DNA of 47,360 bases from an uncultured Pelagibacteraceae bacterium (GTDB taxonomy: Bacteria; Pseudomonadota; Alphaproteobacteria; Pelagibacterales; Pelagibacteraceae), in the NCBI GenBank assembly GCA_902570915.1, contig CACGAB010000009.1, positions 1 to 47,360 of the forward strand, written 5' to 3'. Below are positions 31,523 through 42,266 of the stretch, one piece after another. The notes under the pieces are model-generated. The model saw only the letters and a program-made list of their open reading frames with translations, did not search any database and was not told the DNA's origin. A program made the position numbers and the translations under genes. Positions within the stretch are counted from its first letter, which is position 1; every line of letters begins with the position of its first letter.

Positions 31523-31927
31523 ATGTTAAAGTTAAGATTATCAAGAGGCGGAACTAAGAAAAGACCAGTTTATAAAGTAGTTGTTGCAGACAGTCGTTTT
31601 GCAAGAGATGGTAGATTTATAGAGAAAGTGGGATTTTTTAATCCACTATTGCCAAAGGAAAAAAAGGAAAGAATTGGATTAGAAGCAGAACGAATAAAGT
31701 ATTGGTTGAGTCAAGGTGCACAACCAACAACTAGAGTAGCAAGGATTCTAGGTGAAAATGAATTAATGCCTATGCCGGCGAATGGAAATAATCCTCAGAA
31801 AGCTATTCCAAAAAAAGATCGAAAAAAAGAAGGCAGTGAGGACGCTAAAAAAGAAGAAGCTCCAAAAGCAGAAGCTAAAAAAGAAGAAGCTCCAAAAGCA
31901 GAGGCTAAAAAAGAGGAAAAGAAATAA
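31523..31927 (+). CDS. rpsP: 30S ribosomal protein S16 with Lys/Glu/Ala-rich C-terminal tail
   Basis: Residues 1-85 are a standard S16 ([39 protein letters not shown] and the later [10 protein letters not shown]). After residue 90 there is a charged tail ending in a 10-residue repeat [10 protein letters not shown], present twice and a third time in part. Total 134 residues against the usual 80-100. A good Shine-Dalgarno (GGAG at 31514) precedes the ATG. Normal neighbours would be rimM then trmD; here trmD follows directly. Confidence 0.96.
   Translation: MLKLRLSRGGTKKRPVYKVVVADSRFARDGRFIEKVGFFNPLLPKEKKERIGLEAERIKYWLSQGAQPTTRVARILGENELMPMPANGNNPQKAIPKKDRKKEGSEDAKKEEAPKAEAKKEEAPKAEAKKEEKK
31847..31906 (+). 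repeat. Two 30-bp tandem repeats in the rpsP tail
   Basis: Units 31847-31876 and 31877-31906 differ at one base and encode [10 protein letters not shown] twice; a third, partial copy runs into the stop codon. Such short in-frame repeats change copy number by slippage, so the tail length may vary between strains. Confidence 0.9.
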
Positions 31928-31941
31928 TATAAAGATTATTT

Positions 31942-32628
31942 ATGATGCAAGCTCAAGTATTTACACTTTATCCTGAAGTTTTCCCTGGGCCTTTAAATAA
32001 AGGTATTTACAGTAAAGCAATGGTTAAAAAGTTATGGAGCTTAAAAGTAATTAATATTAGAGACTCTGCTCAAGATAAACATAAAACAGTTGATGATACT
32101 CCTTACGGCGGTGGGACAGGCATGTTAATTAAACCAGATGTCTTAGCGAATTCTATTGATCAAAATGTAAATAAAGGAGATAAAATTTTTTATCTTTCAC
32201 CAAAAGGTAAAAGATTTGATCAAAAATTTGCACAAGATTTATCTAAAGAAAAATCATTTTCTTTGATTTGTGGACAGTTTGAGGGTGTTGATGAAAGAGT
32301 TTTGGGTACAAGAAATATTGAGGAGGTGAGCATTGGAGATTATGTATTGTCAGGAGGAGAAACGGCAGCTTTGGTTATTCTAGATAGCGTTTTAAGACTT
32401 TTACCTGGAGTTTTAGGAAATGATAAATCTCCAGCTGATGAAACTTTTGAAAATGGCCTTTTAGAGTATCCGCAGTTCACAAAACCTCAAATATGGGAAG
32501 AAAAAGCAGTTCCAGAAGTGTTATTATCTGGAGATCACAGTAAAATTAAAGACTGGCGTTTATCTCAATCTGAGGCTATAACACGCGACCGAAGACCAGA
32601 TTTGTGGCAAAAATATAAGAAAAATTAA
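31942..32628 (+). CDS. trmD: tRNA (guanine37-N1)-methyltransferase
   Basis: A SPOUT-class methyltransferase of 228 residues that methylates G37 in tRNAs reading CNN codons and prevents +1 frameshifts. The knotted SAM-binding region is seen in [16 protein letters not shown], the [14 protein letters not shown] segment and [18 protein letters not shown], and the C-terminal domain in [17 protein letters not shown]. Length is normal. It lies 14 bp after rpsP, with no rimM in between. Confidence 0.97.
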   Translation: MMQAQVFTLYPEVFPGPLNKGIYSKAMVKKLWSLKVINIRDSAQDKHKTVDDTPYGGGTGMLIKPDVLANSIDQNVNKGDKIFYLSPKGKRFDQKFAQDLSKEKSFSLICGQFEGVDERVLGTRNIEEVSIGDYVLSGGETAALVILDSVLRLLPGVLGNDKSPADETFENGLLEYPQFTKPQIWEEKAVPEVLLSGDHSKIKDWRLSQSEAITRDRRPDLWQKYKKN

Positions 32629-32644
32629 ATTGATAAATACTGAA

Positions 32645-33220
32645 ATGAAAACAATAGAAGAAATTAACCAAAACAACGTTAAAAAGATTCTCTCTGAAAA
32701 AAAGATACCTAAATTTTTCCCAGGAGATGTTGTAAAGGTTGGAGTAAGAATTACAGAGGGCAAAAAAGAAAGAATTCAGTATTTTGAAGGAGTATGTATT
32801 GCTAAAAAAAGTAGAGACTTAAACTCCTCGTTTACTGTCAGAAAAATATCATTTGGTGAGGGAGTTGAGAGAACATTTCCATTGTTTGGAACTGTGATTG
32901 ACTCAATTAAAGTAATTCGATCTGGAAAAGTAAGAAGAGCAAAACTTTACTATTTAAGAGACAGAACTGGGAAGTCAGCAAGAATCGCCGAAAAAATTAG
33001 AAAAAAAATTGGTATCGATGTTGATGTTAAACCAGAAACAGTAACTGAGGAAAATTTAGCTCCAATCACTAAAGAAAATACTTCAGAAATTAAAAATGAG
33101 GCTGCGCCAGCGGTTGAGCCAAAAATAGACGAAACTTCAAAATATGAAGTTAAAAAAGATGCCCCTAAGGCCGAAACTAGTACAGAAAAAAAGCTTGAAA
33201 ACTTACAAGAAAAAAAATAA
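32645..33220 (+). CDS. rplS: 50S ribosomal protein L19 with long charged C-terminal tail
   Basis: Residues 1-115 match L19 ([59 protein letters not shown]). The remaining 75 residues form a low-complexity tail of Lys, Glu, Ala and Thr, including [10 protein letters not shown], similar in style to the S16 tail. Total 191 residues against 115-130 in most bacteria. I start at ATG 32645; an in-frame TTG at 32630 adds five residues. Confidence 0.96.
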   Translation: MKTIEEINQNNVKKILSEKKIPKFFPGDVVKVGVRITEGKKERIQYFEGVCIAKKSRDLNSSFTVRKISFGEGVERTFPLFGTVIDSIKVIRSGKVRRAKLYYLRDRTGKSARIAEKIRKKIGIDVDVKPETVTEENLAPITKENTSEIKNEAAPAVEPKIDETSKYEVKKDAPKAETSTEKKLENLQEKK

Positions 33221-33231
33221 TTTTTTTCTCA

Positions 33232-34635
33232 ATGCCTAATACTCTTTACGATAAAATTTGGAATGACCATTTAGTACATCAACAAGATGATGGAACAGCA
33301 TTATTATTTGTTGATAGACATTTGGTCCATGAGGTTACTAGCCCACAAGCTTTTGAGGGACTTAGAAATACTCAAAGAAAAGTCAGGCACCCAAAATTAA
33401 CTTTAGCTGTAGCAGACCATAATGTGCCAACAACCGACAGATCAAAGGGTATTTCAGATCATGAATCTAAAATTCAGGTAGAGACCTTAGAGGAAAATTG
33501 CAAAGAATTTGGTATTAAACTTTTTAGCATGAATGATAAGCGACAAGGTATTGTTCATGTAACTGGTCCAGAGCAGGGTTTTACGCAACCCGGAACAGTT
33601 ATAGTTTGTGGGGATAGCCATACTGCAACCCATGGAGCATTTGGTGCTTTAGCTTTCGGAATAGGAACTTCAGAGGTAGAACATGTTTTAGCAACTCAAA
33701 CACTTGTTCAAAAAAAAGCAAAAAATTTTAGAATAAATGTTAATGGTAAACTTCCAGTAGGTGTCACTTCGAAAGATGTTATTTTACAAATAATTGGAAA
33801 AATTGGAACTGCAGGTGGCACAGGTTGTGTTGTTGAATATGCAGGTGATTTAATAAGGTCGCTAAGCGTTGAACAAAGAATGACGATATGCAATATGACA
33901 ATAGAAGGTGGCGCAAGAGCTGGATTAATAGCACCAGATGAAAAAATATTTAAATATTTAGAAGGAAAACCAATGTCGCCAAAAGGCGAAAAATGGAATA
34001 AAGCTTTAGAACATTGGCAAAGTTTAAAAACTGATGATGATGCAAGCTTTGATAAAGAAGTAAGTTTGCAGGCTAACGAAATTTTACCAATGATAACTTG
34101 GGGAACTTCGCCTCAAGATGTAATTACGATTGACGGCAAAGTTCCAAATCCAAGTGAAGAAAAAGACGAGGACCGTAAAAATTCCATAGAGAGATCTTTA
34201 AAATATATGGGTCTTAAACCTGATATGTCAGCCAGAGATATCAAAATAGATAAAGTTTTTATAGGTAGTTGCACAAATGGTAGAATTGAGGATCTAAGAG
34301 AAGCAGCAAAGATTTTAAAAGATAAAAAGATAGCTTCCCATGTTCATGCAATGGTAGTTCCAGGATCTGGATTGGTAAAACAACAAGCAGAACAAGAGGG
34401 ATTAGATAAAATCTTTGTTAATTCAGGATTTGAATGGAGAGAACCAGGTTGCTCAATGTGTTTAGCCATGAATGCAGACAAGTTGAAACCTGAAGAAAGA
34501 TGTGCCTCTACCTCAAATAGGAATTTTGAAGGAAGACAAGGAAGAGGTGGAAGAACTCATTTAGTTAGTCCTGGAATGGCTGCAGCCGCTGCAATATCAG
34601 GAAGTCTTGATGATGTGAGAAAGTATCAAAATTAA
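33232..34635 (+). CDS. leuC: 3-isopropylmalate dehydratase large subunit
   Basis: Aconitase-family enzyme of leucine synthesis that isomerises 2-isopropylmalate to 3-isopropylmalate with LeuD. The [4Fe-4S] ligands are Cys in [13 protein letters not shown] and the pair in [11 protein letters not shown]. Other marks are [31 protein letters not shown] and [23 protein letters not shown]. 467 residues is a normal length. leuD starts on the next base after its stop. Confidence 0.98.
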   Translation: MPNTLYDKIWNDHLVHQQDDGTALLFVDRHLVHEVTSPQAFEGLRNTQRKVRHPKLTLAVADHNVPTTDRSKGISDHESKIQVETLEENCKEFGIKLFSMNDKRQGIVHVTGPEQGFTQPGTVIVCGDSHTATHGAFGALAFGIGTSEVEHVLATQTLVQKKAKNFRINVNGKLPVGVTSKDVILQIIGKIGTAGGTGCVVEYAGDLIRSLSVEQRMTICNMTIEGGARAGLIAPDEKIFKYLEGKPMSPKGEKWNKALEHWQSLKTDDDASFDKEVSLQANEILPMITWGTSPQDVITIDGKVPNPSEEKDEDRKNSIERSLKYMGLKPDMSARDIKIDKVFIGSCTNGRIEDLREAAKILKDKKIASHVHAMVVPGSGLVKQQAEQEGLDKIFVNSGFEWREPGCSMCLAMNADKLKPEERCASTSNRNFEGRQGRGGRTHLVSPGMAAAAAISGSLDDVRKYQN

Positions 34636-35241
34636 ATGCAAAAATTTAGCACATTAAGAAGTATCCCAGCTTATTTACCAATAGTAAATATTGATACAGA
34701 TATGATTATTCCAAAACAATTTCTTAAAACAATTAAGAGAACTGGATTGGGTAAAAATTTATTTTTTGAGATGAGGTATGATGATAATGGTAAAGAAATA
34801 AATGATTTCATTTTAAATAAAAATCCATTCAATAATTCAAAAATTTTAATTGCAGGAAAAAATTTTGGCTGTGGTTCATCAAGAGAGCACGCACCATGGG
34901 CATTATTAGATTTTGGTATTACTTGTGTTATAAGCTCAAGTTTTGCTGATATTTTTCATAATAATTGTTTTAAGAATGGAATTTTACCAATCACACTAGA
35001 TGATGAAAAAATAAAGGAGTTATCAGAGTATACCAATAGAAAAGAGGAAATTTTTGTGGATCTCAACGAGGAGAAAATTGTTTACGGAAACAACGAGGTT
35101 AAATTTAAAATTGACCCATTTAAGAAAAAATGTCTTTTAGAGGGATTAGATGACATAGCTTTATCTTTAAAAAAATCTGACAAAATTGAAAACTTCGAAA
35201 AAGATCTAAAAAATAAAAAGCCTTGGATTTTTAATGATTAA
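34636..35241 (+). CDS. leuD: 3-isopropylmalate dehydratase small subunit
   Basis: A 201-residue swivelling domain partner of LeuC. Motifs: [18 protein letters not shown] near the N terminus and the substrate-binding [22 protein letters not shown]. The C-terminal part ([24 protein letters not shown]) is typical. Overlaps leuB by 8 bp. Confidence 0.98.
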   Translation: MQKFSTLRSIPAYLPIVNIDTDMIIPKQFLKTIKRTGLGKNLFFEMRYDDNGKEINDFILNKNPFNNSKILIAGKNFGCGSSREHAPWALLDFGITCVISSSFADIFHNNCFKNGILPITLDDEKIKELSEYTNRKEEIFVDLNEEKIVYGNNEVKFKIDPFKKKCLLEGLDDIALSLKKSDKIENFEKDLKNKKPWIFND

Positions 35242-36340
35242 AGTTAAAAAAAGAAAAATCCTTTTATTGCCGGGGGATGGGATTGGACCAGAAGTTATTG
35301 GTGAAGTTAAAAAAATAATAAATTGGTTCAATGATAAAAAATCTTTAGATTTTGAAATCGATGAAGATTTAGCAGGAGGTTGTTCTTATGACAAACATGG
35401 GACACCGATTACTGATGAAGTTTTTTATAAAGCCTTGGAAAGTGAAGCTGTTATGCTTGGTGCAGTTGGAGGACCTAAATGGGATAATGTTGAATTTTCA
35501 AAAAAACCCGAGAGAGCACTTTTAAAATTGAGAAAAGAATTAAAACTATTTGCAAACTTAAGACCCGCTATATGTTTTAAACAATTAGTTGAAGCATCTA
35601 CATTAAAACCTGAGATCGTCTCAGGATTAGATATTATGATCGTAAGAGAGTTGACTGGTGGAATTTATTTTGGTGAACCTAGAGGTATTAAACCAATTGA
35701 AAATGGTGAAAGAAAAGGAATAAATACTCACACTTACACAAGTAGTGAAATTACAAGAGTAGCAAGAGTAGCTTTTGATTTAGCGAAAAAAAGATCAAAT
35801 AAAGTTACATCTTGTGAAAAATCTAATGTAATGGAGGCTGGACAATTATGGAAAGAGGAGGTTCAAGCACTTCATGAAAAGGAATATAAGGATGTGGAAT
35901 TAAGTCATATGCTTGCCGACAATTGTGCAATGCAGTTATTAAGAAATCCGAAACAATTTGATGTCATTGTTACAGATAATCTTTTTGGGGATATGCTTTC
36001 AGATCAAGCTTCAATGTTAACAGGTTCATTAGGATTATTACCCTCAGCCTCATTAGGTGCAAAAAATAAAGATGGAGAAATGAGAGCGATGTATGAGCCT
36101 ATTCATGGGTCTGCACCTGATATAGCAGGGAAAGGTCTAGCAAATCCGATAGCAACAATTTTAAGCTTTGCAATGGCTTTAAGATACTCCTTGGATCTTG
36201 ATAAAGAGGCAGAGGGCTTAGAAAAAGCTGTTCAGGATGTCTTAAATGATGGTTTAAGAACCAAAGATATTCTATCCAAGGGAATGAAAGAAATATCAAC
36301 ATCTAAAATGGGTGATGCGATCATTTCAAAATTGCAATAA
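35234..36340 (+). CDS. leuB: 3-isopropylmalate dehydrogenase
   Basis: NAD-dependent oxidative decarboxylation of 3-isopropylmalate in leucine synthesis. Motifs: [11 protein letters not shown] at the N terminus, [30 protein letters not shown], and the metal/substrate loop [30 protein letters not shown], plus the NAD-binding [22 protein letters not shown]. 368 residues. It ends the leuCDB operon; dmdC follows after 26 bp, perhaps by readthrough. leuA is not in the window. Confidence 0.98.
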   Translation: MIKVKKRKILLLPGDGIGPEVIGEVKKIINWFNDKKSLDFEIDEDLAGGCSYDKHGTPITDEVFYKALESEAVMLGAVGGPKWDNVEFSKKPERALLKLRKELKLFANLRPAICFKQLVEASTLKPEIVSGLDIMIVRELTGGIYFGEPRGIKPIENGERKGINTHTYTSSEITRVARVAFDLAKKRSNKVTSCEKSNVMEAGQLWKEEVQALHEKEYKDVELSHMLADNCAMQLLRNPKQFDVIVTDNLFGDMLSDQASMLTGSLGLLPSASLGAKNKDGEMRAMYEPIHGSAPDIAGKGLANPIATILSFAMALRYSLDLDKEAEGLEKAVQDVLNDGLRTKDILSKGMKEISTSKMGDAIISKLQ

Positions 36341-36366
36341 TTAATTAATTATTTTAAACTTTAAAT

Positions 36367-38133
36367 ATGCCAAGCTATATAGCACCAGTTGATGATATGA
36401 TGTTTCTTTTTGAGAAATTAAGGGACAATAAAAATTATAATGAACTGGAAAAATATAAAGATGTAAGTCCAGAGCTAGTAAAAGATATTTTAGAAGAAGC
36501 CGCAAAAATCAATCAAAATTTGATTTTGCCACTCGCAAAAGCTGGAGATGAAAATCCTGCAATTCTAGAAAACGGAGTCGTCAGAACTCCACCAGGATAC
36601 AAAGAGGCTTATCAAAAATATATTGAGGACGGTTGGACTTCATTATCTTGTGATCCAAAATACGGAGGACAAGGCATGCCTCGAACTGTTAGTGCATTTT
36701 TTGATGAAATGATATCATCTGCAAGTCTAGCATTTAAACTTTACAGCGAATTAACTTTAGGAGCTTACAATTGTATTCATCACCATGCCACAGATGAAAT
36801 AAAAAACAAATACCTTCCTAAAATGGTGGAAGGTAAATGGAGTGGCACAATGTGTTTAACCGAACCAGTCTGTGGAACAGACTTAGGTTTACTAAAAACA
36901 AAGGCGATAGAACAACCAGACGGAACATATAAAATTACAGGGCAAAAAATATTTATTACCTCTGGTGATCATGATTTAACAGAAAATATTATACATTTGG
37001 TAATAGCAAGAGCAACAGATTCACCTAAAGGGACTAAGGGAATAAGCTTATTCTTAGTTCCAAAATTTATTGTAAAAGAAGATGGAACTGTTGGCTCAAG
37101 AAATGGGATTTCTACTGGATCAATAGAAACAAAAATGGGTATTAAGGGTTCAGCTACATGTGTATTAAATTTTGATGAGGCCACAGGAATAATGATTGGC
37201 CCTAAAAACAAGGGATTGAGTCAAATGTTTACAATGATGAATCTAGAGAGAATCGTTGTAGGTATTCAAGGTTTAGGAATTTCAGAAATTGCTTATCAAA
37301 ATTCTCTTAATTATGCAAAAGAGCGAAAACAAGGAAAAAGCAATAATAATAAGTCTGAAAGTGGAAAAGCAGATTCAATTATTGAGCATGCTGATATAAG
37401 AAAAACTTTGTTGAACATGAAGTCTATAATTGAGGGAGAAAGAGCGTTATGTTTCTGGTTGTCTCAACAAACTGAAGTTAGTTTAAATCATGATGATCAA
37501 AAGATCAAACAGGAGGCCTTGGATATGGTCTCCTTAATGACACCAGTTGTTAAATCGTTATTTTCTGACTTAGGAATGGAAATAACAAGTGATGCAATGC
37601 AAATATTTGGTGGATACGGTTATACAAAAGATCAAGGTATAGAACAATTGTATAGAGATAACAGGATTACGCCGATTTATGAAGGAACTAATTCAGTACA
37701 AGCAGCTGATTTAGTTTTTAGAAAACTGTCAACTAAGAATGGAAACATAGTCGATAAATTTATGAATTTAATTAAATCTGAGACTAATTCAGATGATGAA
37801 AAAATGAAGCCGTTTGTTGATACATTAAATTATAATTTAGGAATCTTAAAAAAATTTAGTGATTGGACTATTGATAAAATAAAGACTAACAAAGATGATG
37901 TCAGTGCAGCCGCAAATGATTATTTGAAGACACTTGGTTATATATCTTTAGCTTTTTCTTGGGTAAAAGTTTTAACCGTAAGTTTTAAAGATTTTGAGGA
38001 AAATAAAAAGTTTCATGAGGATAAAATAAATACTGCAAAATTTTATTTTGAAAAAGTTTTGCCGAGAGCTGAACAACATTATAAATCTGCCATCTCGGGA
38101 AGTTCAAATATCATGAATTTTAAATTTAATTAA
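36367..38133 (+). CDS. dmdC: 3-methylmercaptopropionyl-CoA dehydrogenase (DmdC-type acyl-CoA dehydrogenase)
   Basis: A 588-residue FAD acyl-CoA dehydrogenase that oxidises methylmercaptopropionyl-CoA to the enoyl form in DMSP demethylation. The family blocks are GTMCLTEPVCGTDLGLLKTKA, ITGQKIFITSGDHDL, GIKGSATCVLNFD, FGGYGYTKDQGIEQLYRDNRI and the catalytic-glutamate region TPIYEGTNSVQAADL. The extra C-terminal domain (about 465-588) and N-terminal PSYIAPVDDMMFLFE are typical of the long DmdC-like subgroup. Position directly before dmdB and dmdA supports the assignment. The role could also extend to other short-chain acyl-CoAs. Confidence 0.9.
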   Translation: MPSYIAPVDDMMFLFEKLRDNKNYNELEKYKDVSPELVKDILEEAAKINQNLILPLAKAGDENPAILENGVVRTPPGYKEAYQKYIEDGWTSLSCDPKYGGQGMPRTVSAFFDEMISSASLAFKLYSELTLGAYNCIHHHATDEIKNKYLPKMVEGKWSGTMCLTEPVCGTDLGLLKTKAIEQPDGTYKITGQKIFITSGDHDLTENIIHLVIARATDSPKGTKGISLFLVPKFIVKEDGTVGSRNGISTGSIETKMGIKGSATCVLNFDEATGIMIGPKNKGLSQMFTMMNLERIVVGIQGLGISEIAYQNSLNYAKERKQGKSNNNKSESGKADSIIEHADIRKTLLNMKSIIEGERALCFWLSQQTEVSLNHDDQKIKQEALDMVSLMTPVVKSLFSDLGMEITSDAMQIFGGYGYTKDQGIEQLYRDNRITPIYEGTNSVQAADLVFRKLSTKNGNIVDKFMNLIKSETNSDDEKMKPFVDTLNYNLGILKKFSDWTIDKIKTNKDDVSAAANDYLKTLGYISLAFSWVKVLTVSFKDFEENKKFHEDKINTAKFYFEKVLPRAEQHYKSAISGSSNIMNFKFN

Positions 38134-38134
38134 A

Positions 38135-39751
38135 ATGAGTCATTACGACACAAATTTAGATAAAAACGAGGCTAATTATATACCCTTAACACCCCTAACT
38201 TTCTTAAAAAGAGCTAAAGATATATATCCAGACTATGAGGCGGTTATTTATGAGGATCGTAAATACTCTTGGACTGATGTCTATAAGCGTACTGTAAAAT
38301 TTGCAAGTGCTCTCACTAAAATTGGTGTTAAAAAAGGTGACACTGTCTCATTTTTAGCTTTTAACACTCCAGAAATTTTTGAAGGTCATTACTCTGTACC
38401 AATGACTGGTGCAGTTTTAAACACAATCAATATTAGATTGGATGCTAAGACTATTGCATACATTTTAAATCATAGCGACGCAAAAGTATTAGTCGTTGAT
38501 AGGCAGCTTCATGGTGAAGTTAAGAAAGCATTGAACACACTAAATAAGAAAATAATCATTATTGATATTGTAGATAAATTTGCTGATCAATCAAAGTGTG
38601 AAAAAATTGGAGAGTTAGAATATGAAAGTTTTCTAAACACTGGAGATGAAAATTTTGACTGGAAAATGCCCGAGGATGAGTGGCAGGCGATTTCATTAAG
38701 TTATACATCTGGAACCACTGGAAATCCAAAAGGTGTTGTTTATCATCACAGAGGATCTTATTTGATGTCTACTGGAAGTGCAGTTGCTTGGAATATGCCA
38801 AATAGGTTAAATTTCTTAACTATCGTCCCAATGTTTCATTGTAATGGTTGGGGTTACCCGTGGACCGTGCCTATGTTAAATGGAAGAACTATTTGTTTAA
38901 GAAATATTGATGTGAAGAAGATATTTGAATTAATAGACAAACATAATATAACCCATTTTGGCGGAGCACCGATTGTATTAAACATGATCACTGGCGCACC
39001 TGAGTCTGATAGAAAAAAATTAAAACAAAAAGTCTTTGTTTTAACTGCTGGAGCCCCCCCGCCTAGTATAATATTTAAAAAAATGAAAGAACTAGGATTT
39101 GAAGTTATGCATGTTTATGGATTAACAGAAACTTATGGTCATGTCACTCAATGTGCATGGAATGAATCTTGGAATAAATTTGATGAAGAAAAACAAAATG
39201 AAATTAAAGCAAGGCAGGGAGTTAGATATCCAAACACCGAGGGAATAGCTGTTATGGATCCTAAGACCATGAAAGAAGTACCAAAAGATGGAAAAACTAT
39301 TGGTGAGATTATGATTAAAGGGAATGTTGTGATGAAAGGGTATTTTAAAGATAAAGATGCTACCAACAAAGCAATGGATGGAGGATGGTTTCATTCAGGT
39401 GATTTAGCGGTAATGCATTCAGATGGCTATGTAAAAATCCAAGACAGGTCTAAAGATATTATTATTTCAGGCGGTGAAAATATTTCTTCAATTGAGATAG
39501 AAAATACTTTATCTAAGCATCCTTCAGTGTCCATTGCAGCTGTAGTTGCTAAACCAGATGATAAGTGGGGAGAGGTACCTTGCGCATTTATTGAAATGGT
39601 TAAGGATAAACCAGTGACTGAAAAGGAACTAATTAGTTTTTGTAAAGAAACTTTAGCAGGGTTCAAGGTTCCAAAACAAGTAGTTTTTTGTGATTTACCC
39701 AAAACATCAACAGGTAAAATTCAAAAATTTGAATTGAGAAAAAAGTTTTAG
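38135..39751 (+). CDS. dmdB: 3-methylmercaptopropionate-CoA ligase (DmdB-type acyl-CoA synthetase)
   Basis: A 538-residue AMP-forming acyl-CoA synthetase. It carries the P-loop-like ISLSYTSGTTGNPKGVVYHHRG, the A5 motif VYGLTETYGHVT, GGWFHSGDLAVMHSDGYVKIQDRSKDIIISGGENIS and the A10 lysine in KTSTGKIQKFELRK. In the DMSP demethylation pathway it activates methylmercaptopropionate released by DmdA. One base separates it from dmdC. Related enzymes also accept other short and medium-chain acids. Confidence 0.9.
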   Translation: MSHYDTNLDKNEANYIPLTPLTFLKRAKDIYPDYEAVIYEDRKYSWTDVYKRTVKFASALTKIGVKKGDTVSFLAFNTPEIFEGHYSVPMTGAVLNTINIRLDAKTIAYILNHSDAKVLVVDRQLHGEVKKALNTLNKKIIIIDIVDKFADQSKCEKIGELEYESFLNTGDENFDWKMPEDEWQAISLSYTSGTTGNPKGVVYHHRGSYLMSTGSAVAWNMPNRLNFLTIVPMFHCNGWGYPWTVPMLNGRTICLRNIDVKKIFELIDKHNITHFGGAPIVLNMITGAPESDRKKLKQKVFVLTAGAPPPSIIFKKMKELGFEVMHVYGLTETYGHVTQCAWNESWNKFDEEKQNEIKARQGVRYPNTEGIAVMDPKTMKEVPKDGKTIGEIMIKGNVVMKGYFKDKDATNKAMDGGWFHSGDLAVMHSDGYVKIQDRSKDIIISGGENISSIEIENTLSKHPSVSIAAVVAKPDDKWGEVPCAFIEMVKDKPVTEKELISFCKETLAGFKVPKQVVFCDLPKTSTGKIQKFELRKKF

Positions 39752-39759
39752 AAAAATAA

Positions 39760-40869
39760 ATGAAAGGTTTTCCTATAGTAAAATCTAGAAGAGTAAGAAG
39801 TTCGCCTTATACCACAAGGATTGAAAAGCAAGGTGTAACAGCTTACACAGTATATAACCATATGCTTTTACCCGCAGCATTTGGATCTTTAGAAGATTCT
39901 TGTAATCATTTAAAAAAAAATGTTCAAGTTTGGGATGTTGCTGCAGAAAGACAAGTTGAAATTTCAGGAAAAGACGCCTCAAAACTTGTTCAATTAATGA
40001 CCTGTAGAGACTTATCTAAATCAAAAATAGGAAGATGTTATTATTGTCCTTTAATTGATGGTGACGGTAAATTAGTAAATGATCCAGTAATTTTAAAATT
40101 GGCAGAGGATAGATGGTGGATTTCTATTGCAGATTCAGATGTAATTTTTTTTGCAAAAGGACTAGCTTCTGGAAATAATTTTGATGTAAAAATATTTGAG
40201 CCCAATGTAGATATTTTGGCAATTCAAGGCCCAAAATCTTTTGACTTAATGGAAAAAATTTTTGGCAAAAAAATAAAAGAATTGAAATTTTTTGGTTTCG
40301 ATTATTTTGATTTTAAAGGGATAAAACATTTAATTGCTAGGTCGGGATGGTCAAAACAAGGTGGTTTTGAAGTTTATGTAGAAAATACTAAATCTGGTTT
40401 AGATCTTTATGATGAATTGTTTAAAGTCGGAAAAGAATTTGATGTTAAACCAGGATGTCCAAATTTGATTGAGAGAATTGAAAGTGGCTTACTTTCTTAC
40501 GGTAATGATTTTGACAATCAAGATAATCCATTTGAATGTGGATTTGAAAAATATGTTCACTTAGATTCTAATGTCAATTTTTTAGGAAAAGAAAAATTAA
40601 TCAAAATAAAAAAAGATGGTATCAAAAAAAAATTAATGGGTATTCAATTAGATACTAATAAAATTAATTTAACTAAATCTTTAGATATTAAAGATGAAAA
40701 TGGAAATTTTATCGGTGAACTAAGGTCAGCCTGTTATTCACCTCATTTTAAAAAAGTTATAGGTATAGCAATGATAAATGAGCCATATTGTAAAGCTTCT
40801 ATAGCTGGAAAGCTGGAAATTGAGGGAAATTCATTTACTGTAAAAGTTTGCGATTTACCTTTCATCTAG
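39760..40869 (+). CDS. dmdA: Dimethylsulfoniopropionate demethylase DmdA
   Basis: A 369-residue GcvT-family enzyme that transfers a methyl group from DMSP to tetrahydrofolate, leaving methylmercaptopropionate. The N terminus [31 protein letters not shown] and [32 protein letters not shown], and [17 protein letters not shown] are characteristic of DmdA rather than of the glycine cleavage T protein, as is the SAR11 genomic context. dmdC-dmdB-dmdA form one rightward operon with 1-8 bp gaps; dmdD (hydratase) is not in the window. Confidence 0.93.
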   Translation: MKGFPIVKSRRVRSSPYTTRIEKQGVTAYTVYNHMLLPAAFGSLEDSCNHLKKNVQVWDVAAERQVEISGKDASKLVQLMTCRDLSKSKIGRCYYCPLIDGDGKLVNDPVILKLAEDRWWISIADSDVIFFAKGLASGNNFDVKIFEPNVDILAIQGPKSFDLMEKIFGKKIKELKFFGFDYFDFKGIKHLIARSGWSKQGGFEVYVENTKSGLDLYDELFKVGKEFDVKPGCPNLIERIESGLLSYGNDFDNQDNPFECGFEKYVHLDSNVNFLGKEKLIKIKKDGIKKKLMGIQLDTNKINLTKSLDIKDENGNFIGELRSACYSPHFKKVIGIAMINEPYCKASIAGKLEIEGNSFTVKVCDLPFI

Positions 40870-40884
40870 TATAAAACTTACACC

Positions 40885-41892
40885 ATGAATATCGTAATAG
40901 TCGGAGCTACAGGAAATGTAGGTAGAAAAACTCTCGAAGTTCTTGAAAAAAAAGAACTGTCTATCGATAATTTATATTTGGTAGCTTCATCAAAAAGTGC
41001 AGGAAAAAAAATGAATTTTAAAGGTAAAGAATTAGAGGTCTCTGATTTAGAGAGTTTTGATTTTTCAAAAGTTAAAATTGCTTTTTTTGCAGCTGGAGGA
41101 AAAATTTCAGAAAAATTTGCATTAAAAGCTGCAGAAGACTGTATTGTAATTGATAACTCAAGTTTTTTTAGAATGGATCCTGACGTACCTTTGATAGTTC
41201 CTCAAGTAAATCCTAATCATTTAAACGATATAAAAAAAAATATTGTCGCAAATCCAAACTGCTCAACAGCTCAATTGGTAATCGTTTTAAAGCCTTTACA
41301 TGACTTATTTAAAATTAAAAGAGTAGTTGTATCTACATATCAATCAGTTTCTGGGGGTGGGAAAGCTCCTATGGATGAATTGATTGAACAAACAAAGTTA
41401 ATCTTACAAGGCAAAAACGTTGTATCAAAAAATTTTACTAAACAGATAGCATTTAATGCAATTCCTCACATTGATGTTTTTTCTGATGATGGTTACACGA
41501 AAGAAGAACTTAAAATGAGCAATGAAACAAAAAAAATTTTAGATAATAAAATTGATCTAACAGCAACCTGTGTAAGGTTACCAATTACTGTTTCACATTC
41601 AGAGTCTGTAAATTTAGAATTTGAAAAACATTTTTCGCTTGAAGAGGTAAGAGGAGCATTAAATAACTTTGAAGGTTGTAAAGTTATTGATGAAAGAAAG
41701 GATGGCGGATATTTAACACCTTTAGAGGCAGAGGGAAAAGAAGAAACTTTTATTTCGAGAATAAGAGTGGATAAATCTATAAAAAATGGATTAAATCTTT
41801 GGATTGTTTCTGACAACTTATTGAGAGGTGCGGCTTTGAATGCTGTAGAAATAGCTGAGACGTTGATAAAAAATAATTATTATGGAAAATAA
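40885..41892 (+). CDS. asd: Aspartate-semialdehyde dehydrogenase
   Basis: Reduces aspartyl phosphate to the semialdehyde for lysine, threonine, methionine and DAP synthesis. NADP-binding IVGATGNVGRKTLEVLE is at the N terminus; the nucleophile is the cysteine in ANPNCSTAQLV, the substrate histidine lies in PITVSHSESVNLEF, and VSTYQSVSGGGKAPMDEL is typical. 335 residues. Overlaps sdhC by 11 bp, so it may be part of the sdh operon. Confidence 0.97.
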   Translation: MNIVIVGATGNVGRKTLEVLEKKELSIDNLYLVASSKSAGKKMNFKGKELEVSDLESFDFSKVKIAFFAAGGKISEKFALKAAEDCIVIDNSSFFRMDPDVPLIVPQVNPNHLNDIKKNIVANPNCSTAQLVIVLKPLHDLFKIKRVVVSTYQSVSGGGKAPMDELIEQTKLILQGKNVVSKNFTKQIAFNAIPHIDVFSDDGYTKEELKMSNETKKILDNKIDLTATCVRLPITVSHSESVNLEFEKHFSLEEVRGALNNFEGCKVIDERKDGGYLTPLEAEGKEETFISRIRVDKSIKNGLNLWIVSDNLLRGAALNAVEIAETLIKNNYYGK

Positions 41893-42265
41893 AAGACCAT
41901 TATCACCACATATTCAAATTTATAGATGGCATGTCTCATCTTTAGTATCCATATCGCATAGAATCACAGGAATTATAAATATCATTGCTATCACTCTAAT
42001 TTGTTTGTGGGTATCATTAATTTTTATTAGTGAAAATAATTACGAGATGATTAATTTATTCTTAAGTTCTAAAATTGGTAAATTTATTATTTTAGGTCTA
42101 ACATGGTCTTTTTCATTTCAAATATTAAGTGAAATAAGACATTTAATCATGGATTTGGGCTATGGATTTGAGTTAAAGACTTCTAAAATTACAGGTCTGT
42201 TAGTCGTATTTGGTTCTTTAATTTTAACAGTGATATTTTATATAATTGGGAAAAATTTAATTTAA
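41882..42265 (+). CDS. sdhC: Succinate dehydrogenase cytochrome b556 subunit
   Basis: A 127-residue membrane anchor with three helices. It keeps RPLSPHIQIYRWHVSSLVSISHRITG, with the quinone-binding serine and arginine, and the haem-ligand His87 in SEIRHLIMDLGYGFE. Together with SdhD it anchors SdhAB and reduces ubiquinone. Confidence 0.96.
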   Translation: MENKRPLSPHIQIYRWHVSSLVSISHRITGIINIIAITLICLWVSLIFISENNYEMINLFLSSKIGKFIILGLTWSFSFQILSEIRHLIMDLGYGFELKTSKITGLLVVFGSLILTVIFYIIGKNLI

Positions 42266-42266
42266 C

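Noticed and set aside
31847..31924. Tandem repeats as a CRISPR-like array
   Set aside because: Repeats are contiguous without spacers, in frame, and encode the S16 tail.
39122..39702. Several antisense open frames inside dmdB
   Set aside because: They mirror a conserved acyl-CoA synthetase and overlap one another in different frames.
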